This document shows positions 1-12,561 of a stretch of DNA of 64,000 nt, piece after piece. The notes under the pieces were generated by a model that did not search any database, was not told the origin of the DNA, and was given only the letters and a program-made list of their open reading frames with translations. Origin of the DNA: Ailanthus altissimus (taxonomy: Eukaryota; Streptophyta; Magnoliopsida; Sapindales; Simaroubaceae); NCBI GenBank assembly GCA_946807835.1, contig OX327695.1:27076501-27140500 (forward strand), in the 5' to 3' direction. The position numbers and the translations under genes were made by a program. Each line of letters starts with the position of its first letter. Position 1 is the stretch's first letter.

Positions 1-314
1 CAACTATTAGGCGCTAGTTCTTCCAAAAAGTAGAGATCAAAACGGTGAATATTTTCTTTCACTTCCTATTTAGCCTAGGTATTTTGTCTTTATCATTAAG
101 CTTTAAGAACAAAAAGATAGCCAAGATTCATAACCATAGTTGAATAGCCATATTAAAAACAAAAAATTTGTAAATTTATTCTCAATTAGGAGACTCAGAG
201 CAATTGTCAAATTTGATTTTTAGTAAGCCTAACAATATGTTAGTTTTGGATCTATCCACTTGATCTCTATAAGAGTGATATAGTGTATCACTGGTAAAGA
301 GACCATCTAAAAAG
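1..314. repeat. Tail of duplicated dehydrin/glycosyltransferase flank (copy 0)
   Basis: This stretch aligns over its length with the flank downstream of the glycosyltransferase exon relics at about 36694-37013 and 59875-60194, with scattered substitutions. It contains no gene. In the other two copies the same sequence lies about 1.3-1.5 kb downstream of a dehydrin gene, so a third dehydrin copy is expected just left of the window. It ends where a truncated copia LTR begins, at the same point as in the other copies. Confidence 0.8.
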
Positions 315-865
315 CCTATAAACATAAATATTTTTTAACTTAATTTTATGGTTAATAATGAATTATAGTTAAATTATATTTTTGTTTAATTATTATTTAA
401 ATAAATATCTTAATTATTTAATAATTAAATAATCAATAAAGTGAACTTATCAATGTACCCTTGTTAGGTTACTAAATTAACTGAAAGTAGATCTCACTAT
501 AACTATATACTTTAATTAACTTAACTATAGTAATTTATTATATTTGTACTGTCTTAAACTATTCAATACGGTATACTGCTCAAGTGCTCAACAAGTATAC
601 TTCATATTGTGAATTCACCGATAGCCTTGCATCAATGAAAATAAATTAGACACTAATATTTAAGAACATACTTACATAATGACATTTCTTAGTTTCTATT
701 GCAACTCTTTGCAACTATGTAATTAATAGTGTATTTTCAGGTCATTGTCCCATTTTAGACAAGCCTTCTAACTCTTAGAATTTTGTTGACTCTTATAACC
801 TACTAACTCTTAGTAGTGCTAACTCTTAACATTACTAACCCTTAGCCTTGATCTAAACTCTTTTG
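315..865 (-). mobile_element. Truncated Ty1/copia LTR fragment
   Basis: The sequence matches part of the long copia LTR seen whole at 21110-22654, beginning at the position equivalent to about 21910. It carries the family's hallmark repeats of 'aactctta' near 770-860. Orientation is inferred from the other copies, whose internal regions encode pol on the minus strand. It stops abruptly at about 865, where gypsy LTR sequence begins. Confidence 0.7.
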
Positions 866-3800
866 GTCAGGTCATTTCTCTTCTTTTCTTTATTTTTTTT
901 CCCACGTTATAGAAGGGGAAGAAAACGTTGGACAAGAAGAAGAAGAATTTAGACAAAACCAAGATTGATTCATCAAATTGTGGGTGGATTAACTAATTAA
1001 TTAAGTTTGATATTTATAGATATATAATTTTCGTTTCAGTTGAGAAAAAAAAAGTTTTTTTTTAAGTTTATGTTTCAACGTAATTCTATTATAGTTTTAT
1101 CATTTTACTACATGTTTAATTAATAGGCTTTTATTATTATTATTGAAATTTTGAAAAGAAAAAAATATGATTTTAAGAACAATTTCTTACTATTAATTAA
1201 ATCCAAAAATTTTACTAGATATTAATTTAAGAGATATGTTTTAAAATATTTTCAACAGCTACTGTTATTATATCCATACACAAGAATTTGTTACTAAATA
1301 ATTTTCTAATATTCTTTTCTTGAACGATTAGTTGCTTCAGAATTTTTTTAGATTTATCTCTTTTATTTAGTATAAATATTTGGTAAATAAATTTTAGTTA
1401 CAAAGTGATTATGTAGTTCTTATTTCAGTTATTAAATTTTTAATCACCTAGTATGTACCATTCCCTATTCAGTTATAGTTTTAGATATAGGCCTTGGGGG
1501 CCCGTTCAAGCACACACAGAGACTTTGGGCTGTGTGTTTAAATGCCTAGCCCTTTGGGGGCATAGCTGTAGTAACCAGTATCCATAACCGGTAAGAATAT
1601 GTATATTTATATATATAAATATACGTATTTTATTTGTATGTGGGTGATCCTTGATTTATATATTGTTATTAGTAGTGTTTTTATAGGTTAAGGATATACT
1701 ATTAGTATTGGGTTTATTTGCAAGACTTTGGAATTATTTTAGGGACCAAATTGTTATACTTTGAAAGTTTTGGGGGTGAATTCGTAAATATCAAAAATTA
1801 ACCACTTAGTATAAAAATACACTTTTAAAAACCCTAATTCTCTCATTTTGGTCGAGCTACCCATTTTTAGAGAGAGAAGAGAGAAATAAAGGAGAGAGAA
1901 AGAGAAGAAGAAGAAAAAAAAGAAGAAGAAATTGGAATTTTGGATCTTTAGAGGTATATCACAACTAATTATCAATTTATTGGTGTTAATTAAGTTAATT
2001 TCTTTAATTTTTGATTTCTGGAAATATGTATAATTAAGGATTTGATGTGTATTTCGTTTGATGTTGTGAGAATTGATGATGATCTATAAGATAGTTTGAT
2101 AAATCATGATGAATTATAGAATTTCTGCTGGATAATCCCTTGATCTAGGAATTTTATAAATTGTTGTGATTCGATTCTGGTTTTGAATTTTGAGTATATG
2201 AAATTAGACATGTTTAGGATCATCTGAGACTTTGAATCGACTGAAAATCTCAGAAATTGAATTTGTAGTGAATTTACCAAAATGACCCTGGAATTCTGGA
2301 AATTTCCTGTGTAAACAGTATGATACAGTGGAAAATAATTTTTGACCTGCTGAATGATCTTTAAAAATTACGAATTTGTGGAATATGATAATTTTATATG
2401 TCTAATATGATATACTCAGAATTGAGAATTTGGATCAATGTGGTTGAAGTGTTATGAATTTCTAAAGTGTATCAGCTCATTGTAGTATTTGATTAACAGA
2501 TTTTTAAAGTTATGAAATAAAATAGTTTTAAAATACTTTTGGCAGTTATTTGGAAGCCAAATATTTATCATGGACTGAGATATGTGTCAAGAGTAATTAT
2601 GTGGTAGTTTTATAATTTTTGAGTTAGTATATGATTTTATAAAATTGGAAGATTGAATACTGTTCAATAAGTATCTTGATCCTGTCAGGTTTGTAGTTTG
2701 GATTCGATGGTGTGTATGGAATGGATTGTGTAGGAATTTTGATATAATATTCATATATAAGAAGTATATATGAGTCAAGAATGATATATTCTGATTTCGG
2801 AGTAATTGGACATCATTTGATGTATTAGAAATTTTTGTTAAGTGTAAGTGGTCAGAATGACAGGTTTTGAGAAACCAAATATTTAGACCAATTTGATGTG
2901 ATAAATGCATTGTGTATAATTTTGTAAGCTATTTAAAGTATTTTGTGTGAATTGTGAGGCTTATGAAAGGATTAATCTCCATTGATAGGTTAAGGAGATT
3001 TAAGCCTTGTAGCTGAAAGTGTTAAGAGGTAAGTATACTAGACTTACTACTGGAATCACAATAAACATAATAATTGTTTTGTATGATTTTGTAAATGGGG
3101 TTAAGAATATGTTTATGATATGTCAAAGTATATTTTGATATGAAATGTGAATATATGTTTATGAATGTGAGCATTGACATTGAGCATGGACATACATGTG
3201 TTTTTGAAAGTGAGCTTTCCAAAATAAGATGCGTTTAACAAAGAAAGCTTTTGAAGTGTAATATGTCCATGAGAAATATTTTGTGATTTGAGGGTACTTG
3301 AACTCACTGTTAACTTAGTAGGCATTTTATGTGATTTGTGGAGCCTTTATGTGTGGCCTTTCCTTCGGGATTGGTATATGTTATGTGTTCCGTATGTAGG
3401 GAGGATCCTATTGGTACCTAAAGGAAGAGTGAGTCATCACATTCGTGTGGTGGCATATTGGTACATGTGAGAGGACTCACCGATGATCAGGGTGAGGGTT
3501 TGGCTTTTACCTTCGGGCATAAGCGTTATATATGTGTGATTTAAAGACCTCACTTGTACTATTCCTCTCATACGGTATGTCACCTACGAGTGACATTTGG
3601 CTCATTATGTGATATGTGATATGTAAGTCCTACTAAGTAGTAGTTGAGTGATGGTATTCCTATTATGTGTTTTGAAAGAATGTGTAAGCGCTTACATGAT
3701 ATGTGATTTGATAAGATTATGATTTTGATTGATCACAGCATATCATACATATGCATTGTGTACATATATGTATTTGTATTTGATATATAAAAAATTAGTA

Positions 3801-5161
3801 TGCTTACTGAGTTTTATACTCATTATAGTTTATGGTGATTTCAGGTAAATAAGGTACATGTGTGCTTAGCGGATTTGGCAAGGCTTCTGCTGTTCCTTGG
3901 GTTCCCTAAGTTGCTAGGTTGTTGTGTGTTTCATTTGGGGACACGTGGGATAGGATATTTGGTTTGTCCCTATTGAATAAATACTTATGTATTATTTCAT
4001 TGTGTGTGGATTGGATTTGGTTTAAGTTTTATAAAGTGTGGTTATTGGATGATTTTAAGTAAGAATTTGCAATGGATATATTCTGGGCTCCCGGTAACAA
4101 AGTTGCTACTAGTGACGTAGTAGAGTGTTAATCTCTGAGAAAACTCTGCGTATCTCCGGTTTAATAATTGTCCCAGTCATAATTCAATTGCTATAATTCT
4201 GAAAGAAATTGAAATGAATGTTTAAATATTGTCAAGAGAAGTTTATATTTATATGTTAGGTTATGGTTGATTTTAGTGTTGAACTTACTAGCAACTTGCT
4301 AAGGATTTCTGTGTTGAATGAAAGTTGAAAATTTTGTGTAATATTATTTATGAGTGCACATGCAGTGAATGAATGTAAGTGATGTCGTGTGTCGGATCTT
4401 TTGGGTCTGGGGCGTGACAATAGCTCTGTGCATGAGTGTACGACCAATTAGTATTTTTGCTCTGCCTGTGCGATGTAATGCCGCCAGGTGTATGACCAGC
4501 TTATCCCTTTTGCTCTGCCTGTGTGTTAATAGTTGCACCGGGTGTATGACCAGTTATTTTCCTTGGGTACTTGTTGTGTGTCTTTTTCAGCTACTAGTAT
4601 AATATTAAATTAGAGATTCAGTCAAGTTATTTTACAGAATGATGAAAAATTTAAAAGTTTTTCCTCAAGTGCAAAATATTTTGTTAAATATTACATATAG
4701 AATTAGTATGCTCTAAACGAGTTTTTTGTTTACGATATATTATTATAGTTATCATAGTATAAAGTAAGAAACATATTTTGAATATATATATGCGTCCACT
4801 CACAGAGTTTTATGCTCACCCTTTTTTTTTCCTAAATTTTTCCCCTCCAGGTTGTTGTGTTTCAGTTAAGGCGTATTAGATTTTTTAAGATCGGCCTCGG
4901 AATGCTACAAAAGACTTTTTAGTTCCTTTCTTTTATTAGAACTTAGTAGAGATATTTTGGTATTTATGTTTATAGATGATAATTTCATATTCTCAATTAT
5001 TTTTTTTATACTCGTAGAATGCTTTCTAGTTATATTTTATTTTTCCTTCTTCCAAGAAAATTTTATGATTGAATAAGATTTTGGTACACTGAATTTTACT
5101 CAAGTTAACTGTGTTAAGAGTTAAGAACATACCTAGCCATAAGAGAGGTTGGGTCGTTTCA
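866..5161 (+). repeat. 5' LTR of the chromovirus (head-truncated, split by a solo LTR)
   Basis: Positions 866-1566 and 4425-5161 align with the 3' LTR (about 10370-12561). The LTR ends in CA at 5160-5161, two bases before the primer binding site. The first part matches 10370-10660, then jumps to the equivalent of 11398, so about 0.7 kb is missing relative to the 3' LTR. The break at 1567-4424 is a nested solo LTR plus its target-site repeat. Divergence between the two LTRs is visible throughout, which suggests an old insertion. Confidence 0.85.
1567..4419 (+). mobile_element. Solo LTR, gypsy-type family S (copy A)
   Basis: It runs from TGTAGTAACC to GGGGCGTGACA and is flanked by an exact 5-bp duplication ATAGC (1562-1566 and 4420-4424). 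Homologous copies occur at 44888-47602 (inverted) and 43973-51743 (interrupted). There is a TATA-like stretch near 1810-1820, followed by a purine-rich leader near 1870-1935, as expected for an LTR promoter read on the plus strand. No internal region or partner LTR is present, so it is a solo LTR left by recombination. The ending resembles plant gypsy LTRs; the orientation is inferred from that and from the TATA position. Short reading frames inside it are not coding. Confidence 0.88.
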
Positions 5162-5163
5162 GT

Positions 5164-5175
5164 TGGTATCAGAGC
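5164..5175 (+). other. Primer binding site (initiator tRNA-Met type)
   Basis: TGGTATCAGAGC lies two bases after the 5' LTR end. This is the usual complement to the 3' end of initiator tRNA-Met that primes minus-strand synthesis in plant LTR retrotransposons. Confidence 0.95.
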
Positions 5176-5259
5176 ACGGTTTAGATTCTGTAGACTCAAA
5201 TTTCTTACGTTAATTAATATTTCATCATTGAAATAGGATTATATTTTGTAGGCACCACC

Positions 5260-6387
5260 ATGCAGCGCCGTGGCCGTAGTCAAACTAAGAACGTAGCAAA
5301 ATTAAATCAACCTCGTACAACGACTGGACCTAGTAACCCTGCACCGGTTACAACAGGGGGTCTGACGTCTCAAGCACCATTCCTTCAGGGTCGTAGGAAT
5401 GCACCGAATAGCAATCAACCTATAGAAAGACTGACAGATCTTCTCTCCACTTTTGTCCAAAATCAGACTCAAGGGCGGGCCCAAACAAAGAATACTATCG
5501 AACGGGTGAGAAGACTAGGGGGTAGGAATTTTGATGGATCAGAGGATCCTACAACTGCAGAGTCTTGGCTCGTCAAGATTGAGTGTATTTTTGAGGTGAT
5601 GGGGTGCTCAGATCAGCAGAAGGTTACTTTTGCAACCTTTTTACTAGAGGACCGAGCATTTCACTGGTAGACATCAATACAGATACGGTACCCTAATGAC
5701 ACAGGAATTTCTTGGGCTGACTTTCGTAAAGAATTCTTTAATAAGTATTTCCCTACAGTATATCGTGATATTAAGCGAAGTGAATTCTTGAGGTTAGTCC
5801 AGGGGTCAATGACCGTGACAAATTATGTGAAGAAATTTGTGGAGCTTTCTAGATTTGCTGAGTCTGTGATTGCTGATGAGAGAGAAAAGTGTAAAAGATT
5901 TGAAGATGGGCTTCGGAGTCAAATTCGCACGAGTGTGGCGGCTATAGGGTATTCTGTGTTCGGCAAATTGGTAGAAGCTGCTTTGAAAGTTGAAAGGAGT
6001 TTAATTGAAACATGTTAAGTGGAGAATTCAAACAAGCGAAATAATCCAAACTAGTCAGTTAATGATCCTTCAGATAGACCTCAGAAGAGAAGTGGTAATT
6101 GTTAGGGTGACTTTAAAGATCAAAGAGGCTTTGGGTCAAGAATGGTAGGAGGTTAATTCTGAAGCCATAGTTATGGATTTGGGCAACAACATAGTGGCAG
6201 CAGTGGTTGGAACCAGAAGACTCGAGATAGTGGACAACAAGGTGATCACTCGGGTAAAGCTAAGTATCCTTTATGTGAAAATTGTGGTACATATTATGAG
6301 GGACAATGTCAGAGTGGTTCAGCTGGGTGTTATCATTGTGGTGAAATTAGGCATATTAAGAAATTTTGCCCTGTATTAGGTTAAGGT
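5260..6387 (+). pseudogene. gypsy gag (capsid and nucleocapsid), broken
   Basis: The frame opens with ATG at 5260 and shows a basic, Gln/Asn-rich N-terminus followed by the retrotransposon gag core (FDGSEDP near 5530; AESWL; the Trp-rich helix FHW at about 5660). A TAG at 5668-5670 falls where a second Trp codon is expected, so this looks like a nonsense mutation. The same frame resumes and reaches a CCHC zinc knuckle at about 6328-6369 (C-X2-C-X4-H-X4-C). Further stops occur near 6016-6018 and around 6050-6155. The product would package element RNA in the cytoplasm, but this copy cannot make it. Confidence 0.85.
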
Positions 6388-6561
6388 GATAACTCCATTC
6401 AGGGTTCAGTTTCACAACCACATCAGAGTTTTCGAGCAGGGGGAACTCAAGGTAGAGGATTTTTCTCTGCTAGCAATGCACAAACGTACACATCAGGAAC
6501 TAATCATAACCCACAGAAGAGCCAGCCTGGACGACCTCGTACTCAAGCTCGGGCTTTTGCT

Positions 6562-8523
6562 TTGACCCATCAGGAGGCACAGGCTACACCAGACGTTATC
6601 TTGGGTATGTTGACTATTTTTTGCCATAAGGCTCATATTCTAATAGATCCGGGTTCTACTCATTCTTTCATTTTTAAAAATTTTGCCATATATGCAGATG
6701 TGGAGTTGAAACCACTATATTGCAGTCTAATAGTAGCCACACCTATTGAGGAGTCATTATTGGCGGATAATGTATATTGCGGTAGTAAGGTTAAAATTGG
6801 AAGTTATGAATTTGATGCAAACTTAATTCCTCTTGATATTCGAGATTTCGATGCCATTTTGGGGATAGATTGGCTTGCTAATCATCATGCCTATGTAGAT
6901 TGTTTTAAAAAAGAGATAGTGTTTAAGAAACCTAGAAAACCTGAGGTTTTGTTCCTTGGAGAACGTCATATTTTTCCATCTTGTATTATTTCAGCCATGT
7001 CTGCTAAGCGTCTACTCAGGAAGAGATGTACGGCATACTTGGCACATGTGATTGATACCAGAATTGGTGAAGTGAAGTTAAAGGATATTCCAGTGGTGTG
7101 AGATTTTCTATACGTGTTTCCAGAAGACCTTTCCAGGTTACTGGTGGACAGGGAGATCGAGTTTAGTATAGATCTTGTACCAGGAACAGCTTCTATTTCC
7201 ATTGCACCTTATAGGATGTCCCCAATAGAGTTGAATGAGTTAAAGGTTCAGTTACGAAAGTTGGTAGATAAGAGCTTCATTAGACCGAGTGTATCTCATT
7301 GGAGTGCACCAGTTTTATTTGTAAAAAAGAAATATGGAACCTTCAGGTTATGTATTGACTATCGAGAGTTGAATAAAGTTACGGTACGAAATAAGTATCC
7401 CCTCCCTCGTATTGATGACTTATTTGATCAGTTACAAGGTGCTAAGGTGTTTTCTAAAATAGACTTACGTTCAGGTTACCATCAGTTAAAAATCAAAGAG
7501 ACAGATGTTCCCAAGACTGCTTTTAGAACTCGATATGGGCACTATGAGTTTTTAGTGATTCCTTTTGGGTTAACAAATGCTCCAGCAGCCTTTATGGATT
7601 TAATGAACAGAGTATTTCAACCTTATTTAGACAAGTTTGTCATTGTATTTATTGATGATATACTTGTATATTCCAGGAGTAAAGAAGAACATAAGGAGCA
7701 TTTGAATATTGTTTTACAAATTTTAAGGGATAAACAACTTTATGCAAAGCTAAGCAAGTGCCAGTTTTGGTTAGATAAGATTGCATTTTTGGGACATGTG
7801 ATATCAGCCGAAGGGATTCTTGTAGACCCTCAAAAGATAGAAGCAGTAGTGCATTGGGAACAGCCTAACAATGCTAGAGAGGTTAGGAGCTTTTTGGGAT
7901 TGGCTGGTTATTATCGAAGGTTTGTGAAGGACTTTTCTAAGATAGCAGCTCCATTAACATAACTAACTCATAAAAATGTTAAGTTTGAGTGGTCAGACGA
8001 TTGTGAGAAGGGTTTCAAAGAGCTTAAAGCACGACTAACATCAGCTTCAGTACTTACACTTTCATCTGGTGGTGAAGAGTTTGTGGTGTATAGTGATGCA
8101 TCCAGACAGGGTTTGGGCTGTGTATTAATGCAACATGGGAAAGTAATAGCTTATGTTTCTCTACAACTCAAGAAGCATGAACTAAATTATCCAACTCATG
8201 ACTTAGAGCTTGCAGCAGTTGTTTTGGCATTAAAAACTTTGAGACATTACTTGTATGGGTTCACATGCCAGATTTACACTGATCATAAGAGTCTTAAATA
8301 CTTGTTCACTCAGAAAGAGTTGAATCTCAGGCAGAGGAGATGGATGGAGTTGATCAAGGATTATGATTGCACAATTAATTACTATCTACGAAAGGCAAAT
8401 GTAGTAGCGGATGCTCTTAGTAGGAAGTCTTTGAGTTATTTGGCTTGTTTAAAGGCAACCTACCTTCCTTTACTAATTAAGTTAAGGTCCATGGGAGTTG
8501 AGCTATCCGTTAATGATTCATGA
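6562..8523 (+). pseudogene. gypsy protease, reverse transcriptase and RNase H, broken
   Basis: The reading frame of gag continues. The protease has DPGSTHSF at about 6646 in place of the usual D-S/T-G start of the active loop, followed by ILGIDWL. A TGA at 7099-7101 separates it from the reverse transcriptase, which is long and well preserved: [13 protein letters not shown], the [11 protein letters not shown] block, and an intact catalytic FIDDILVYS at 7648-7674. A single TAA at 7960-7962 precedes RNase H ([13 protein letters not shown], then [10 protein letters not shown], then [10 protein letters not shown]). Nearly all breaks are single-codon stops rather than rearrangements, typical of slow decay. 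Confidence 0.9.
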
Positions 8524-8734
8524 GTATTATTAGCTAGCTTTCGAGTTTTACCGACTCTAGTTGACCGAATATGTGCAATGCAAGGTCAGGATCCACACTT
8601 GGCCAAGTTGAAGAATGAAGTAGTGGCAGGTTTGCGAACTGACCTTTCAGTGAGAGGTAATAGAGTTTTAACCATGGGCAATAGACTTTGTGTACCTAAT
8701 GTTGGAGATATAAAGAAGGAGATTCTAGAATAAG

Positions 8735-10018
8735 CCTATTTCTCAATATATGCCATGCATCCAGAGAGTACAAAAATGTATCAAATATTAAGGGAGCATT
8801 ACTTGTGGCAAGGCATGAAAAAGGAGATAGCAGAGCGTGACTAGGTGTTTAGTCTATCAACAAATTAAGGCTGAACATCAAAGACTAGCAGGACTTTCTC
8901 AGTCATTGGCAATTCCAAAATGGAAATGATAACATATTACTATGGATTTTGTGGTAGGCTTTCCTCGTTCCCAAGGGAGTCATGACGGGGTTTGGGTAAT
9001 TATTGATCGGCTTACAAAGTCTACACATTTTATACCTATTAAAATGACTTACCCGTTGGATAAGCTAGCCAGGATCTATGTGGATGAGATAGTGCGTCTC
9101 CATGGTATACTTGTATCGATAGTGTCCGATAGAGATTCGAGATTTACCTCCAAATTTTGGTCTAGCTTACAAGAGGCTATGGGCATACGATTGAGTTTTA
9201 GCACTACTTTCCACCCTCAGACTGATGGACAGTCAGAGCGCACCATCCAGACATTAGAAGATATGCTTCGAGCATGTGTGATGGAGCTTAAGGGTAGTTG
9301 GGATAAATATTTACCTCTTATGGAGTTTGCTTACAATAATAGCTATGAAGCTAGTATTCAGATGGCACCATATGAGGTTTTATATGGGAGGAGATGTAGG
9401 ACACCGGTATGTTGGGATAAAGTAGGAAAAATGAGATTACTGGGGCCGAAGATTGTTCAAGACTCTAATGAGAAGATTCAGTTGATCAAAGGTAGACTAA
9501 AAGCAGCGTAAGATAGAAAAAAAAGTTATGCAGATATACGAAGAAGAGATCTTGAATTCAATGTAGGTGACAAGGTGTTCTTAAAAATTTCACCATGGAA
9601 AGGAATACTTCGATTTGGGAAGCGAAGGAAGTTAAGCCCACGATATAGGCCCTTATGAGATCATTGAACGTGTAGGGACAGTTGCTTATCGACTTTCATT
9701 ACCACCAGAGCTATCGAGGAATCATAATGTATTTCATATCTCTATGCTACGCAGGTATGTGTTCGATCCAAGTCACATTTTAGAGCAGCAACCGATCCAA
9801 GTGAAGGAAGATTTAACTTATGAAGAGGCTGCGGTGGAAATAATTGACCGGAAGGATCAGGTACTACGTAGAAAACCTATCCCTCTAGTAAAGGTTTGAT
9901 GGCGTAATCAAGCAAAAGAAGAAACTACGTGGGAGCAGAAAGATCTTATGCGAGTTCAATACCCTAAATTATTTCAATCAGGTATAAAAGAAAATTTCGA
10001 GGACGAAATTTCATTAAG
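8735..10018 (+). pseudogene. gypsy integrase with C-terminal chromodomain-like tail, broken
   Basis: A remnant of the HHCC zinc-binding region lies near 8755-8870. The catalytic core carries the DD35E triad: Asp in MDFVVGFP (8942), Asp in SDRDSRF (about 9128) and Glu in QSERTIQTLEDML (about 9236), with 35 residues between the last two. After a stop at 9509-9511 and a frame change, the region 9648-10018 encodes PYEIIERVGTVAYRL, then the NVFHISMLRR block and a chromodomain-like stretch ending just before the polypurine tract. In chromoviruses this tail steers integration to chromatin marks. The frame differs from that of RT/RNase H, so at least one indel lies in between. Confidence 0.87.
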
Positions 10019-10029
10019 GGGGGGAGAAA
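10016..10029 (+). other. Polypurine tract
   Basis: AAGGGGGGGAGAAA sits directly before the 3' LTR, where plus-strand priming takes place in LTR retrotransposons. Confidence 0.9.
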
Positions 10030-12561
10030 TGTAACACCCGTTTTTTTTACAGGGCAATAAAAAAAATTATAAAAAAATTATCCAAACTTTATTTAAAGAT
10101 AAGGATAAGGAGATGAGATAAATTTTGAAATTCTAAAATACGTAATATTTTAGGGATTATGTTTGTATAAAAAGGGGAATAACTATTAATAAAAAGAGAC
10201 GTGTATAGGAGAAAAACTAAAAAAACGTGTATTTAAATAGTTATTAAAATAAAGCAATTGAGAGTTAAAGCATTTGGAGACGTGATTTTGAAGGTAGTGA
10301 AAAGTGTTTGTGATAGGAGTAAATTCGCTAGTTTTATTCAAGATTAATTTTTAGTTTTGTTAGTTCATATTTATTTTTCTTCTTTTTTTTATTTTTTTTC
10401 CACGTTATAGGAGGGGAAGAAAACGTTGGACAAAAAAAAGAAGAATTTAGAAAAAACCAACATTGATTCATCAAATTGTGAGTGGATTAACTAATTAATT
10501 AAGTTTGATATTTATAGATATATAATTTTCATTTCAGTTGAAACATAAACTGAAAAAAAGTTTATGTTTTTTTCGGTTGATGTTTCAACGTAATTCTATT
10601 AATAGTTTTATCATTTTACTACATGTTTAATTAATAGGCTTTTATTATTATTATTGAAATTTTGAAAAGAAAAAAAAGGGGGAAGATCACGTAAAGATTT
10701 TTAGTGGCCGTAGAAAAATAATGATTATATATTACCGATTCATGACTTGTTATAATATATATATTTTAGTTAACGAGAGTATGCATATATGGTTTGGAAA
10801 GTTTAGTTATAGTTCAAATAAATTTATTTATTTATTTTTGAAATTATTATAATTGTATGTTTCTTTTCCAGTTCCTTAAAGCCATTTTTTTTTAAAGGGT
10901 CATTATTGGCATTAGTTCAAAAGAGAATTATACATTTTGGTAATTGAATTTTTCTTTTAATGGATATTTCTTTTTCTTGAGCGGCAGTACTTTACGTTTT
11001 CTACTAATTGGTTAAAACAGTTTGTTTTATATTTGATTTCATTTACCTGATATTAGTAATGCCGGTTCAATTATCATATCTTACTCAACTGCCATAAGCA
11101 ATAGCAGTATATATTAGGTTTGATTAATAAATAGTTTTTATTATTTTAAACAAATTATTTTAACATTATTATTTTAAAGTATCAAACAGTGATAAACATT
11201 TTTGCATATTACAGAATTTTACAAGTTAGTGGGATGTTGGTAATTATTTTATTTAAATTAGGATTCTTAATTATATAGAAAAAATATTTACATAAAAGAT
11301 AGTTTTTATTTTTTAGTTTATAATGTGTTCTTAAAAAAAAAATTTAACTTAATTTCACGTGAAACCAAATTGCCTAAGAGTTATTCTTGCAAGTAAATAT
11401 GATTTTAAAAACAATTTCTTACTATTAATTAAATCCAAAAATTTTACTGACTATTAATTTAAGAGGTATGTTTTAAAATATTTTCAACAGCTACTGTTAT
11501 TATATCCATACACAAGAATTCGTTACTAAATAATTTTCTAATATTCTTTTGTTGAACGATTAGTTGTTTTAGAATTTTTTTTTAGATTTATCTCTTTTAT
11601 TTAGCATAAATATTTGGTAAATAAATTTTAGTTACAAAGTGATTATGTAGTTCGTATTTCAGTTATTAGATTTTTAATTATTTAGTATGTAACATTTCCT
11701 ATTCAGTTATAGTTTTAGATACAGGTCTTAGGGGCCCGTTCAAGCACACACAGAAGTTTTGGGTTGTGTGTTTGAACGTCTAGCCCTTTGGGGGCATAAC
11801 TCTGCGTATGCATATACGACTAGTTAGTATTTTTGCTCTGCCTGTGCAATGTAATGCTGCTAGGTGTATGACCAGCTTATCCCTTTTGTTCTATCTATGT
11901 GTTAATAGTTACACTGGGTGTATGATTAATTATTTTTTTTTTGGTACTTGTTGGGTGTCTTTTTCAGTTACTAGTATAATATTAAATCAGAGATTCAGTC
12001 AAGTTATTTTACAAAATGATAAAAAATTTAAAAGATTTTTCCTCGTGTGCAAAATATTTTGTTAAATATTACATATGAAATTAGTATGCTTTAAACGAGT
12101 TTTTTGTTTACAATATATTATTATAGTTATCATAGTATAAAGTAAAAAACATATTTTGAATATATATATGCGTCCACTCACAGAGTTTTATGCTCATCCT
12201 TTTTTTTATTTAAATTTTTTCTCTCTAGGTTGTTGCGTTTCAGTTAGGGCATATTAGAATTCTTAAAGTCGACCTCGGAATGCTGCAAAAGACTTTTTAG
12301 TTTTTTTTATTTATTAGAACTTAGTAGAAATATTTTGGTATTTATGTTTATGAATGATAATTTTATATTCTCAATTTTTTTTTTATAACTCGTAAAATAC
12401 TTTTTATTTATATTTTATTTTTTCTTCTTCTAAAGAAATTTTATAATTAAATAAAATTTTGGTACATTAAATTTTATTTCAATTAATTGTGTTAAGAGTT
12501 AAAAACATACTTAACCATAAGAGATATTATACTTAACCATAAGAGAGGTTGAATCATTTCA
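10030..12561 (+). repeat. 3' LTR of the chromovirus
   Basis: The LTR begins TGTAACACCCG just after the polypurine tract and ends in TTTCA at 12561, where it meets PPR pseudogene sequence. It is about 2.53 kb long. About 0.7 kb (10670-11397) has no counterpart in the 5' LTR; this is either a deletion there or an insertion here, and I see no clear terminal repeats that would settle it. The small reading frame at 11808-12065 is not coding. Confidence 0.88.

Larger units (their letters stand above)
866..12561 (+). mobile_element. Degenerate Ty3/gypsy chromovirus with long LTRs
   Basis: A whole gypsy element can be followed in the order LTR, primer binding site, gag, protease, reverse transcriptase, RNase H, integrase, chromodomain-like tail, polypurine tract, LTR. 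The domain order and the C-terminal chromodomain-like extension place it among chromoviruses; LTRs of about 2.5 kb suggest the Tekay/Del group (inference). The 5' LTR lacks the first roughly 340 bp and about 0.7 kb internally compared with the 3' LTR, and holds a nested solo LTR. Coding frames carry many stops and at least two frameshifts, so the element is dead. Its right end abuts a PPR pseudogene; the matching left target site is lost. Confidence 0.9.

Noticed and set aside
2587..2910. Minus-strand reading frame also found at 46260-46583
   Set aside because: Conserved only because both positions are copies of the same solo LTR; no codon-like pattern of substitutions was evident.
5164..5175. 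Possible tRNA-Met gene
   Set aside because: Only the 3' end complement is present, at the place expected for a primer binding site; no tRNA cloverleaf follows.
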